Positions 1 to 6,531 of a stretch of 64,000 nt of DNA are shown here, piece after piece. The notes under the pieces are model-generated. The model was not told the DNA's origin. It worked only from the letters and a program-made list of their open reading frames with translations, and made no database searches. Position numbers and translations under genes: made by a program. The DNA comes from Cyanobium sp. CH-040 (GTDB lineage: Bacteria > Cyanobacteriota > Cyanobacteriia > PCC-6307 > Cyanobiaceae): the NCBI RefSeq assembly GCF_024346135.1, contig NZ_JAGQCJ010000005.1, forward strand, positions 1 through 64,000, in the 5' to 3' direction. The stretch's first letter is position 1. Every line of letters starts with the position of its first letter.

Positions 1-59
1 ACGGCCTCCGCCTTCTGCTGCGCCGTGAACCGGCGCCGGGTTCTGGTGGGGTTGGTCAT
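1..59 (-). CDS. IS3/IS911-type transposase OrfA, N-terminal fragment
   Basis: Nineteen complete codons are visible, starting with an ATG at 59-57. The peptide contains RTRRRFTAQQKAEAV, the typical opening of helix-turn-helix transposase OrfA proteins of the IS3 family (HTH_Tnp_1 type), which bind the IS ends. The rest lies outside the window. The start sits about 65 bases inside the proposed IS end, a normal leader length for this family. Confidence 0.7.
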   Translation of the reverse strand, partial: MTNPTRTRRRFTAQQKAEA

Positions 60-125
60 CGATGGACAGTCTGGTGGTCATGGCGTGACCCCTATGGACC
101 TGTCCTCATAATTGGGGGAACCCCA
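1..125 (-). mobile_element. right end of an IS3-family-like insertion sequence (partial)
   Basis: The window begins inside an insertion sequence that runs off the left edge. A transposase OrfA N-terminus reads leftward from 59. On the minus strand a plausible terminal repeat begins TGGGGTTCCCCCAATTATGA at 125. From 127 rightward the sequence reads in frame as the middle of a ParE-type toxin, so the insertion point is near 125/126. The other IS end and the target duplication are outside the window. The family is inferred from OrfA only. Confidence 0.6.
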
Positions 126-126
126 C

Positions 127-276
127 GGCTTCCATCGGCTGTTGATCAGAAGATTCCCATTTGCGCTCTACTACTTGGTGGAGGAGGCAAGAATCGACAT
201 CTACGCCATCCTCGACTGTCGACGCGATCCACTCTGGATTCGCTCACGGCTACAGACCGATCGGCCCAACCCATGA
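127..276 (+). pseudogene. ParE/RelE-type toxin, 3' remnant cut by the IS
   Basis: The plus strand encodes about 49 residues ending at TGA 274-276 and reads like the second half of a ParE/RelE toxin: LLIRRFPFALYYLVEEA, then IYAILDCRRDPLWIRSRL. These are the last beta strands and the C-terminal Arg-rich strand of the fold. There is no start codon. The upstream half is missing exactly where the insertion-sequence end lies, so the toxin was probably disrupted by transposition. Its antitoxin would lie on the far side of the IS. Confidence 0.65.
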
Positions 277-289
277 GCCCAGGCAGGCC

Positions 290-558
290 GCTGATCAAGG
301 TGGTGGATCCGATGCTGGTTGCGGTGAAGCCGTTGCCGGTGAGCACCCGGCTCACCATGTGCTGCCCAGGATTCGCCGGGCCCAGTCCTGCGCTGGGGCG
401 GGGCTGGCTGTTGCCTGGCAAATCCGTGGCCCAACAGTTCCACAGCTGCGCGGAAGCCTTCGGCTACAGCATCAGCGGTTGGTCGATGGGGCTCATGCGC
501 ATGCGCTTGGCGATGGTGTGCCGGAGGCCTCGTAGGTGGGGGAGGGGTGCGGGGGCAT
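290..558 (-). repeat. HNH-gene-derived repeat, copy 1
   Basis: Degenerate copy of the 5' part of the HNH-endonuclease-type gene best preserved at 2410-2723. Read on the minus strand, the former start codon is at 558-556. It keeps the MVSRVLTGNG-like segment but has the same 40-bp frame-destroying deletion as copies 3, 5 and 6. It also shares an extra insert of about 30 bp near 455-470 with copy 3 only. It lies between the ParE remnant and the HEPN gene. Confidence 0.75.
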
Positions 559-569
559 GGGAGACCCCA

Positions 570-971
570 TCAAGGGTCACTGTCAGAACCTGGCAGGATC
601 AGTGCGTTCACCCGCGCCAGCAGCGCTTTCACCTGACGGTTGTCGTGCGCTCGATCCAGCCCCAGAGGGGTGGGATCAGCGTCATAACGGAACTGCACGG
701 CATAGACCGTGAGCTGAGCCAGCGGCTCCAGATCTGCCGTGCTCTCACCGGCTGCGGCGAGCAGCAGCAGCAGCAGCCGACGCAGATCATGGGTGAGCGG
801 CGCATCAACGTCCAGATGCAGCAGCCAGGCTTTGAGCGCCTTTTCCACCGCCTGCTGAAGCCAGAACCCCCAGGCACCCTCCCGGAACACGGCTGGATCG
901 CTGCTGGCCTCAGCCGTCTCCAGATCGGCAGTGGCGATCTTCAGCAGGCCTTCCGCCTCAGAGAGCACCAT
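570..971 (-). CDS. HEPN-domain protein (toxin-type partner of MNT)
   Basis: This 133-residue, mostly helical protein has HEPN features: FWLQQAVEKALKAWL followed by THDLRRLL, and a late YAVQFRYD. HEPN proteins paired with minimal nucleotidyltransferases usually act as RNase toxins or as their regulated partner. It overlaps the preceding MNT gene (958-1305) by 14 bp, so the two are surely co-transcribed. It lacks the RX4HXY motif of the HepT class seen at 1987-2328, so it belongs to the other HEPN lineage (COG1895/COG2250-like). Toxicity is inferred from pairing only. Confidence 0.85.
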   Translation of the reverse strand: MVLSEAEGLLKIATADLETAEASSDPAVFREGAWGFWLQQAVEKALKAWLLHLDVDAPLTHDLRRLLLLLLAAAGESTADLEPLAQLTVYAVQFRYDADPTPLGLDRAHDNRQVKALLARVNALILPGSDSDP

Positions 972-1305
972 CCAGCAACCGCCCCTCCCGGTAGGCCCTG
1001 CCGATCACGTGGCTGCGCCAGTGGCGGCGCTCCTGGCACTCCTGCTGGGAATAGAGCAGAAGATCAAGGGACACATCCGCCTGGGCCAGATCGTCCCAGA
1101 GCTGGTTGAGCACCTCGAAGCGATGGTGGCGCTCCAGCCAGGCATCCGGTGCGGTGATCAGCAGGTCGATGTCCGATTCCGGCCCCGCTGTGCCACGCGC
1201 CCGGGAGCCGAACAGGCGCACTTCCGCGCCTGGGATCCTTTGACGGATCACAGCAGCCATCCCCTGGAGGCGCTGGTCGATCGGTGGAGCGACGACGCTG
1301 GTCAT
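958..1305 (-). CDS. minimal nucleotidyltransferase (MNT) antitoxin
   Basis: A 115-residue protein with the nucleotidyltransferase signature GSRARGTAGPESDID (GS-X10-DXD, residues about 33-47), which binds NTP and metal. MNT proteins neutralise HEPN partners, in studied cases by adding AMP to them. The ATG at 1305 was chosen because the family consensus begins there; the frame stays open further upstream, but that part is repeat-containing spacer. It is the first gene of a two-gene operon with the HEPN protein. Confidence 0.88.
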   Translation of the reverse strand: MTSVVAPPIDQRLQGMAAVIRQRIPGAEVRLFGSRARGTAGPESDIDLLITAPDAWLERHHRFEVLNQLWDDLAQADVSLDLLLYSQQECQERRHWRSHVIGRAYREGRLLDGAL

Positions 1306-1412
1306 GCCGCCATTCTGGGCAGGGTCTACTCGAGCTGGTGGCGGGGGTGGGGAAACTGGGCGCGGTGTGAATGGCCAAGGGGCACTGCCGTGCGCCTGGG
1401 CCAGGCGAGGCT

Positions 1413-1513
1413 TTGGGCGGCCCGTCAGGAGGGCGACCCTGTAGGGATCCCTTCTGGCGCGGGCGCGTGGCGGTTGCAGCCAACCCGGCTCCGGGTGAGG
1501 TTGTGCCGCCCCA
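1413..1513. repeat. 101-bp element with inverted-repeat ends, copy A
   Basis: Starts TTGGGCGGC and ends GCCGCCCCA, inverted repeats matching at 8 of 9 positions. A second element of exactly the same length lies at 3702-3802. Aligned by hand without gaps, the two agree at 82 of 101 positions. This copy fills the spacer between the divergent MNT (minus) and MntA (plus) genes. The 370-base gap from 1306 to 1675 holds nothing else I can recognise. It could be a MITE-like element or a conserved divergent regulatory region. Confidence 0.6.
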
Positions 1514-1675
1514 GTCCCTCTCCCACTCCGCGGCAGCACGCGGAGTCGATGGCCCCCCTTGCCGGCGGAAATCAGATCCACGGCTACCGCCACCGCGGCC
1601 CCCGGATGCTGCAGCAGGTCGGCGAGGGGTGTCGAGCCGATCGCCCTCGGCGGGGATGCAGTCCAGAATGGGTCC

Positions 1676-1990
1676 ATGGCTGCGCCGTCGAACCAGGCCA
1701 ACTCCCTTTCCCGGCGGCTTCAGGCAGCCCGAGAGGAGGTGCTTGCCGTCGCTCACCGCCATGGGGCTCGCAACCTCCGGATCTATGGCTCGGTGGCTCG
1801 CGGCCAGGATCGGCCCGGCAGCGACCTTGACCTTCTGGTGGATCTGGAGCGGGGCTGTTCCCTGTTGGAGGTGATCGCTCTTCGACAGGAACTGGAAGCT
1901 CTGTTGAATTGCCAGGTGGATCTGGCGGAAGCAGCGCAGTTGCATCCATTGATCCGCGATCAGGTCATCGCGCAGGCAACGGCGTTGTGA
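1676..1990 (+). CDS. mntA: MntA-type nucleotidyltransferase antitoxin
   Basis: A 104-residue minimal nucleotidyltransferase. The motif GSVARGQDRPGSDLD (GS-X10-DXD) gives the catalytic core. In characterised MntA-HepT systems MntA transfers AMP from ATP to a tyrosine of HepT and silences its RNase activity. The downstream GTG start of hepT overlaps this gene's TGA (GTGA), the usual coupling. The ATG at 1676 was picked over an in-frame ATG at 1559 because the N-terminal extension is not family-like. Confidence 0.9.
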   Translation: MAAPSNQANSLSRRLQAAREEVLAVAHRHGARNLRIYGSVARGQDRPGSDLDLLVDLERGCSLLEVIALRQELEALLNCQVDLAEAAQLHPLIRDQVIAQATAL

Positions 1991-2328
1991 GCAAGGATCT
2001 CCTTTACCTCACCAGCATTTCCGAAGCCCTTGAGCGCATCGCTCGTTACACGACGGAAGGCCGCACAGCTTTTCTGGCTTCCACGCTTGTGCAGGATGGA
2101 GTGATTCGTAACCTGATCGTGATCGGCGAAGCTGTGAAGAATCTCTCCTCGGACCTTCGCGATCGCGAAGCTGCCACCCCTTGGAAATCCATCGCCGGCA
2201 TGCGGGACGTTCTTATTCATGATTATCTGCGTGTGAATCTGGAGCAGGTCTGGGAAACCGTGGCACGTGACCTGCCACCCCTCGGGCTCACCGTTAGCTC
2301 GCTGATTGAGCGGCAAACGAACAATTGA
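1987..2328 (+). CDS. hepT: HepT RNase toxin (DUF86)
   Basis: A 113-residue HEPN protein with the toxin signature RDVLIHDY (RX4HXY), the RNase active site whose tyrosine is the AMP acceptor of MntA. It begins at GTG 1987, overlapping the mntA stop by 4 bases. All hallmark positions are present, so this pair is likely functional, unlike the frameshifted copy at 5527-5882. A perfect GCGATCGC octamer lies within it near 2158. Confidence 0.92.
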   Translation: MSKDLLYLTSISEALERIARYTTEGRTAFLASTLVQDGVIRNLIVIGEAVKNLSSDLRDREAATPWKSIAGMRDVLIHDYLRVNLEQVWETVARDLPPLGLTVSSLIERQTNN

Positions 2329-2368
2329 GCTGCAAACCCAGCATCGTCGACTGCTAAGGAGACCCACC

Positions 2369-2410
2369 ATGAACCCCCTGGATTGCCAGGAGCAGGTGAT
2401 CCTGCTGCTG
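2369..2410 (+). pseudogene. 5' fragment of an unknown gene cut off by repeat copy 2
   Basis: An AAGGAG ribosome-binding site at 2354-2359 is correctly spaced from ATG 2369. It begins MNPLDCQEQVILLLA and then runs directly into the HNH-derived repeat (copy 2), where family-like coding stops. This looks like the first 14 or so codons of a gene truncated when the repeat arrived. The original product cannot be named. Confidence 0.4.
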
Positions 2411-2723
2411 GCGGCGACGTTCCAGCAGCGCTCTGCTCACTGTCGCTCAGCTCCTCCGCGCCGATCAGGCTGTAGAACCCATCGCCATAGCGGGTGATGC
2501 CGTTGCCGGTGAGCACACGGCCCACCATCCGTTTCACCCGCTCCGTGGTGTACTCGATCTGGGTCACGTCCTCCCCCAGAATCCGCCGGGCGATGTCCTG
2601 CGCCGGGGCCGGGCTGCGGCGGCCGAGCAGTTCCATCAGCATCAGTGGCTGATAGACGGGGCTCATGCGCTCGGCGATGGTGTGCCGGAGGCGCTCGTAG
2701 GTGGGGGAGGGGTGTGGGGGCAT
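2410..2723 (-). pseudogene. HNH-endonuclease-type gene, N-terminal remnant (repeat copy 2, least degraded)
   Basis: From ATG 2723 the minus strand reads openly for about 95 residues: YERLRHTIAERM, LMELLGRRSPAPAQDIARRI, LGEDVTQIEYTTERVKRMVG, then GAEELSDSE. In cyanobacteria this N-terminus precedes a C-terminal HNH nuclease domain. Here that domain is absent and the frame drifts into unrelated sequence past 2430. This copy alone keeps the LGEDVTQIEYTTERV segment, making it the closest to the ancestor of the six copies. The product identification is from memory of the family. Confidence 0.65.
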
Positions 2724-2762
2724 GGCAGACCGATCAGGCTTCGGCCTTTGAGACCAACGGTT

Positions 2763-3020
2763 TCAAGGTCTCGAGCGTTCCCGCCAGAGCTTGGGGTCGC
2801 GACCGCAATGCAGAACGGCCAGCACCACGCTGATGCCGGTTGCGGCAACCGGCAAATCGATCACGCCATAGCGGTAGGCCTCAGGGTTGGCGCGGATGCG
2901 CTCGAAGGTCAGGCGCACCTCATCCAGAAACTGCCGGCCCAGGCCCTGTTCCTGAGCTTCGTACCACCGAGCTGCAGCCTCGAGATCGAGCCTGGCTTCA
3001 GGGCGGAGCCGAAGCTCCAT
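2763..3020 (-). CDS. ParE/RelE-family toxin (short, possibly internally deleted)
   Basis: An 85-residue protein opening LRLRPEARLDLEAAARWYEA and ending VLAVLHCGRDPKLWRERS, the classic start and end of ParE-type toxins that act on gyrase or mRNA. The usual middle, an Arg-rich stretch followed by the FPF/Y segment, is missing, and the protein is about 10-15 residues shorter than normal. It may therefore be inactive. The antitoxin gene lies immediately upstream, with 2 bp between the genes. Confidence 0.75.
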   Translation of the reverse strand: MELRLRPEARLDLEAAARWYEAQEQGLGRQFLDEVRLTFERIRANPEAYRYGVIDLPVAATGISVVLAVLHCGRDPKLWRERSRP

Positions 3021-3022
3021 GC

Positions 3023-3232
3023 TCAGAGGGTTTGCCCCAGGGTGTCCAGCACCTGGTCAGCATCGAGGCCAGGATCGCCGTCCGCCAGGAAGCTCTCCAG
3101 CCGCTGATCGATCAGTTGGCGATCGGCTGCCGTGAGTTCAGTGCCAATCCGTTCGGCGGCGATCGAATCCCACAGGGTCTGCACCAACTCCAGACGTTGT
3201 GCCAGGGGCAGGGTCAGCAGATCTTTCACCAC
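3023..3232 (-). CDS. addiction-module antitoxin (TIGR02574-like)
   Basis: A 69-residue acidic helical protein, with the pattern LPLAQRLELVQTLWDSI and LTAADRQLIDQRL, typical of putative addiction-module components paired with ParE/RelE toxins. It is the first gene of the pair. Translation of the toxin starts 2 bp after its stop. Confidence 0.85.
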   Translation of the reverse strand: MVKDLLTLPLAQRLELVQTLWDSIAAERIGTELTAADRQLIDQRLESFLADGDPGLDADQVLDTLGQTL

Positions 3233-3334
3233 ATCCCGTGCCGGCAGAGCCTGAAAGCCGAGGTAATCAGCCTAACGGCGGCTTGCAGGTTTGTGAGAAC
3301 CCTGGCGCCGAGCTGGTTCCTGGGGATGATCGGG

Positions 3335-3656
3335 CCGACTCCTCACCCCGTTGCTCGCGGAATCCATCCAGCCGCTGGCAGCACAGCTGCAGCAGCGCGT
3401 CGCGCCCATCGCCGTAGTGGGTGATGCCGTTGCCGGTGAGCACCCGGCCCACCATCCGTTTCCCAGGATCCGCCGGGCGATGTCCTGCGCCGGGGCCGGG
3501 CTGGCTGTTGCCTGGCAAATCCGTGGCCCAGCAGTTCCAACCGCTGCGCGGAAGCCTGCGGCTACAGCATCAGCGGTTGGTCGATGAGGCCCATGCGCAT
3601 CCGCTCGGCGATGGTGTGCCGGAGGCGCTCGTAGGTGAGGGAGGGGTTTGGGGGAA
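3335..3656 (-). repeat. HNH-gene-derived repeat, copy 3
   Basis: Longest copy. It reads, with breaks, from a mutated start (CAT changed to AAT at about 3655) through SLTYERLRHTIAERMRM to a segment like LLQLCCQRLDGFREQRGEE. The 40-bp deletion between LG and KRMVG, and the insert shared with copy 1, break the frame, so no product is possible. The gap from 3233 to 3869 is filled by this repeat and the 101-bp element. Confidence 0.75.
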
Positions 3657-3701
3657 TGGGGCGATGGTGGCGGCAACACGGCATTTGGACCAGGTGTGGT
3701 T

Positions 3702-3802
3702 TTGGGCGGCCCGTCAGGCGGAACCCCCTGCTGGGATCGTTTCTGGTGCGGTCGTTTTGCGGCTGCAGCCCACCCGGCTCCAGCTGTGGTTGTGCCGCCC
3801 CA
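3702..3802. repeat. 101-bp element with inverted-repeat ends, copy B
   Basis: Same length and ends (TTGGGCGGC ... GCCGCCCCA) as the element at 1413-1513, with about 81% identity counted by hand. It sits between repeat copy 3 and the HicB-like gene. Again the spacer lies between a minus-strand and a plus-strand unit. Confidence 0.6.
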
Positions 3803-3869
3803 GTCCCTTTGCCCAGACAGGGGGAGCATCCCGCCCGCCACTGCAAGACTGGTGCCATTGGAGGGCGCC

Positions 3870-4076
3870 ATGCAGGAAATCCTTTTCGTGGTCCAGGAAG
3901 CGGAGGACGGCTCCTTCCGGGCCAGCGCAGCCGGTGCTGCGATCCACACCGAGGCCGACACCCTTGAGGAGCTCCACCGGGAGATCCGCGACGCCGTCGT
4001 CTGCCACTTCGATCCCGGCGAGGCGCCGCCCCTCATCCGCCTCCATCACGTGAGGCAGGAACTGCTGGCCCTGTGA
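3870..4076 (+). CDS. HicB-like antitoxin
   Basis: A 68-residue protein starting MQEILFVVQEAEDGSFRASA, with ADTLEELHREIRDAV in the middle: the RNase-H-like HicB partial fold often mis-annotated as a 2-oxoisovalerate dehydrogenase subunit. It would bind and block the adjacent HicA. The next frame contains a HicA C-terminal half directly downstream, supporting the pairing. Confidence 0.82.
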   Translation: MQEILFVVQEAEDGSFRASAAGAAIHTEADTLEELHREIRDAVVCHFDPGEAPPLIRLHHVRQELLAL

Positions 4077-4077
4077 G

Positions 4078-4266
4078 GGTTCCGCGGTCACTCGCCAGAC
4101 GGGCAGTCACATGCGGCTGACCCGAGATTCCGCCGGCCAGCAGCAGCACCTCACGATTCCGGCCCACAAGCCCCTGAGGGTTGGCACCTTGCGGCAGATC
4201 CTCAAGGACGTGGCCAGCCAGGTGGGCTGCTCAATCGAGGAGCTGATCGGCAGCCTGGATCTTTGA
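4078..4266 (+). pseudogene. HicA mRNA-interferase toxin, 5'-truncated
   Basis: The frame reads VTRQTGSHMRLTRDS, then HLTIPAHKPLRVGTLRQILK, ending IEELIGSLDL. This is the dsRBD-like HicA fold with the catalytic histidine in GSH. The first strand and helix, about 20 residues, are missing: after the hicB stop at 4076 there is no in-frame start until the internal ATG at 4111, which lies after the histidine. The toxin is therefore probably inactive through a 5' deletion. Confidence 0.65.
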
Positions 4267-4287
4267 GGCACCCGGGGGCTGCTCCCC

Positions 4288-4384
4288 CAAGGCCGGTTCC
4301 ATGAGCATCAGCGGTTGGATGATGGAGCGCATGCGCATGCGCTGGGCGATGGCGTGCCGGAGGCGCTCGTCGGTGGGGGAGAAG
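4288..4384 (-). repeat. HNH-gene-derived repeat, copy 4 (short)
   Basis: Only the first 90 or so bases of the HNH-type coding region remain, matching the TYERLRHTIAERMRM and QPLML segments of copies 1 and 3. It lies just after the hicA remnant and before the DUF433 gene. Confidence 0.7.
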
Positions 4385-4466
4385 CTCACTCGCCATGGCA
4401 TCCCCCCAGCTGCCTCACAGCCGAGACCATCTGTCGCACGTAGGCTGGCCTTGGCAAGAGAGCCCC

Positions 4467-4700
4467 ATGGAAGACCAGCTCACCCGCATCACGATCAATC
4501 CTGAGGTGTGCCATGGGAAGCCAACCATTCGGGGGTTGCGTTATCCCGTGGAGATGGTGCTTGATCTGTTGTCCGCCGGCATGAGTACGGCCGACATCCT
4601 TGCCGACTATCCCGACCTCGAAGCCGCCGACATCACGGCAGTACTTCAGTACGCGGCACACCTGGCCCGTGTTCAGCGGGTTGAGATTCTGCCTGCATGA
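4467..4700 (+). CDS. DUF433 antitoxin
   Basis: A 77-residue protein with the DUF433 pattern ITINPEVCHGKPTIRGLRYP, then DILADYPDLEAADITAVL, a winged-helix-like fold. DUF433 proteins are usually encoded directly before DUF5615 PIN-like proteins as a VapBC-like pair. Its stop overlaps the start of the next gene (ATGA at 4697-4700). Confidence 0.88.
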   Translation: MEDQLTRITINPEVCHGKPTIRGLRYPVEMVLDLLSAGMSTADILADYPDLEAADITAVLQYAAHLARVQRVEILPA

Positions 4701-5050
4701 AGATCCTGCTGGATGCCCAGCTGCCTCGATCCCTCGTCAAGCAGCTGGAAACGATGGGCTGTGATGTGCTTCATACGGTTGATCTTCCTGAGGGGAATCG
4801 CAGCACTGACCTGACGATCTCTTCCGTCGCTGACGGCGATGGACGGGTGGCATTCAGCAAGGATGATGATTTCATTCAGAGTCATCTCCTGCGCGGTAGC
4901 CCTGCCAGGCTGCTGATCGTGGCCACTGGCAACATCGGCAACCAGGAACTGGCTGCCCTCCTGATCGGTGTGTTGCCTGAGCTGATCAGGCTGTTTGAAT
5001 CCCACGCGCTGATCCAGCTGAGCCGCAAGGCTCTGATCGTGAGGCACTGA
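4697..5050 (+). CDS. DUF5615 PIN-like toxin
   Basis: A 117-residue protein beginning MKILLDAQLPRSLVKQLE and containing AFSKDDDFIQSHL, the acidic residues of the PIN-like nuclease fold in DUF5615. It is translationally coupled to the DUF433 gene. Probably an RNase toxin by family; its substrate is unknown. Confidence 0.87.
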   Translation: MKILLDAQLPRSLVKQLETMGCDVLHTVDLPEGNRSTDLTISSVADGDGRVAFSKDDDFIQSHLLRGSPARLLIVATGNIGNQELAALLIGVLPELIRLFESHALIQLSRKALIVRH

Positions 5051-5054
5051 TCAG

Positions 5055-5166
5055 CACTGGGTGATGGCGTTGCCGGTGAGCACCCGACCCACCATGCACT
5101 TCCCAGGATCCGCCGGGCGATGTACTCGCGGAGGCGCTCGTAAGTGGGGGAGGGGTGCGGGGGCAT
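5055..5166 (-). repeat. HNH-gene-derived repeat, copy 5 (internally deleted)
   Basis: Two blocks of the repeat are fused: the RVLTGNG segment with the shared 40-bp deletion, then directly the YERLR start region, with the former ATG at 5166-5164. The stretch between them is lost. It begins 5 bases after the DUF5615 stop. Confidence 0.72.
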
Positions 5167-5225
5167 TCAGCCAGAGTGGCCTGTGGACGTGGCGGGGGCG
5201 AGGGGCTGGCAGCAGAATGGGAGCG

Positions 5226-5534
5226 ATGGATCCCAGTCAGCCACCCACTCTCGAGCGGCTCAGGCAGTTGGCGCCCGAGCTGCTCAGGCTCACAGCCGCC
5301 CATGGTGGCCAGGATCTTTGTGTCTTTGGCTCCGTGATCCACGGCGCGGCAGGGCGGCTGAGCGACGTGGACCTTCTGGTGGACTTCCCTTCCAGCCCCA
5401 GTTTCGAGCAGTACATGGACCTCAAGCTGGCCCTGGAAGATCTGCTCAACGTCCGGGTTGACCTGGTCACCCGCCGGGGTCTTCGCCCTGAACTGCGGCA
5501 GCGCATTGAGCAGGAGGCCCTTCCGCTTGCCTGA
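5226..5534 (+). CDS. MntA-type nucleotidyltransferase antitoxin (second copy)
   Basis: A 102-residue minimal nucleotidyltransferase with GSVIHGAAGRLSDVD (GS-X10-DXD). Only moderately similar to the one at 1676-1990, so it is a separate module and not a recent duplicate. It is followed by a HepT-like gene, with overlap, that carries a frameshift. Confidence 0.88.
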   Translation: MDPSQPPTLERLRQLAPELLRLTAAHGGQDLCVFGSVIHGAAGRLSDVDLLVDFPSSPSFEQYMDLKLALEDLLNVRVDLVTRRGLRPELRQRIEQEALPLA

Positions 5535-5882
5535 ACGGGGGCGTTCCCGGAACTGGTCACTGTTCCTGCTGGATATGCAGGTGTCCTGCACCAAGATCCT
5601 CAAATACAGCAATGGGTTGACCCAGCAGAATTTTTTTCTGACGAAATGGTGGTTGATGCTGTGCTGCGCAACCGGGAGTTGCTGGGTGAAGCGGCGAAAA
5701 AGATCCCTCCGGCGGTTCGTGACCGGCATCTCCAGGTGCCGTGGCGACGCATCTCTGGCCTCCGCGATGTTCTGGCGCACGCTTACTTCGGCCTCGAAGA
5801 GGACACCATCTGGCAGCTCATTTCCGAGAGCATCCCAGCTCTGGCTCAGCAGTTGGACCAGGTGGTTGAGGCTGAGTCTTGA
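5527..5882 (+). pseudogene. HepT-like toxin with a frameshift in a poly-T run
   Basis: A TTG at 5527 overlaps the MntA stop and opens a HepT N-terminus (LLDMQVSCTKILKYSNGL) that runs to seven T's at 5631-5637. The HepT sequence then resumes in another frame: EMVVDAVLRNRELLGEAAKK and RDVLAHAY, an intact RX4HXY site. One additional T would restore a single 119-residue frame. It is either a recent one-base loss that inactivates the toxin or a site for polymerase slippage. Confidence 0.75.
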
Positions 5883-5980
5883 TGTCTGATGGCGATCCGA
5901 ACCTTCACCGAGCCGCTGATCGGGCTCCGCTGGCGGGAGTGATGGCCGAAGCCGCAGGCTTCTCAACAGACAAACAAGCC

Positions 5981-6265
5981 ACCTCCTCACCCCGTTGCTC
6001 GCGGAACCAGTCCAGCCGCTGGCGGCACAGTTGCAGCAGCATGTCGCGCTCGCTGTCGCTCAGCTCCTCCGCGCCGATCTGGGTGTAGAGGCCATTGCCG
6101 TAGTGGGTGATGCCGTTGCCGGTGAGCACGCGGCCCACCATCCGTTTCCCAGGATCCGCCGGGCGATGTCCTGCGCCGGGGCCGGGCTGGCTGTTGCCTG
6201 GCAGATCCGTGGCCGAGCAGGTCCAGGAGCATGAGCGGTTGGTCGATGGGGCTCATGCGCATGCG
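5981..6265 (-). repeat. HNH-gene-derived repeat, copy 6
   Basis: Reads on the minus strand through RMVGRVLTGNGITHYGNGLY, GAEELSDSERD and LCRQRLDWFREQRGEE. It has the 40-bp frame-killing deletion but lacks the extra insert of copies 1 and 3, and it stops about 45 codons short of the start region. It marks the right edge of the TA array. The gap from 5883 to 6279 holds only this repeat. Confidence 0.75.
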
Positions 6266-6279
6266 TCCGGCAGCAGCGC

Positions 6280-6438
6280 CTATCCCGCTCCACCGAAGCT
6301 GACCGAGCGCAGTGCGGCCCAGAGGCTGCTTCCGGCTTCGGGGCGCTCCAGTCCCCGATTCACAAACCACATGGCACCGGCCATGGCGTTGAGCGCCAGC
6401 ACCGCCAGCCACACCCACCATCCTTCCGGCAGCTTCAT
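6280..6438 (-). CDS. small single-span membrane protein
   Basis: A 52-residue protein, MKLPEGWWVWLAVLALNAMA followed by MWFVNRGL, with one transmembrane helix and a short C-terminal tail. The ATG at 6438 was chosen because the frame upstream is low-complexity and not membrane-like. No family recognised. First non-TA gene after the array. Confidence 0.5.
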   Translation of the reverse strand: MKLPEGWWVWLAVLALNAMAGAMWFVNRGLERPEAGSSLWAALRSVSFGGAG

Positions 6439-6531
6439 GGCGATCGGTTCAGGCAACTGGGCCCATGATCCCCGGTCGGGCCCGGCTTGCTGAAGCACCA
6501 GCCTCGGGCCCGGCGCCGGGCGCTGCAGACC

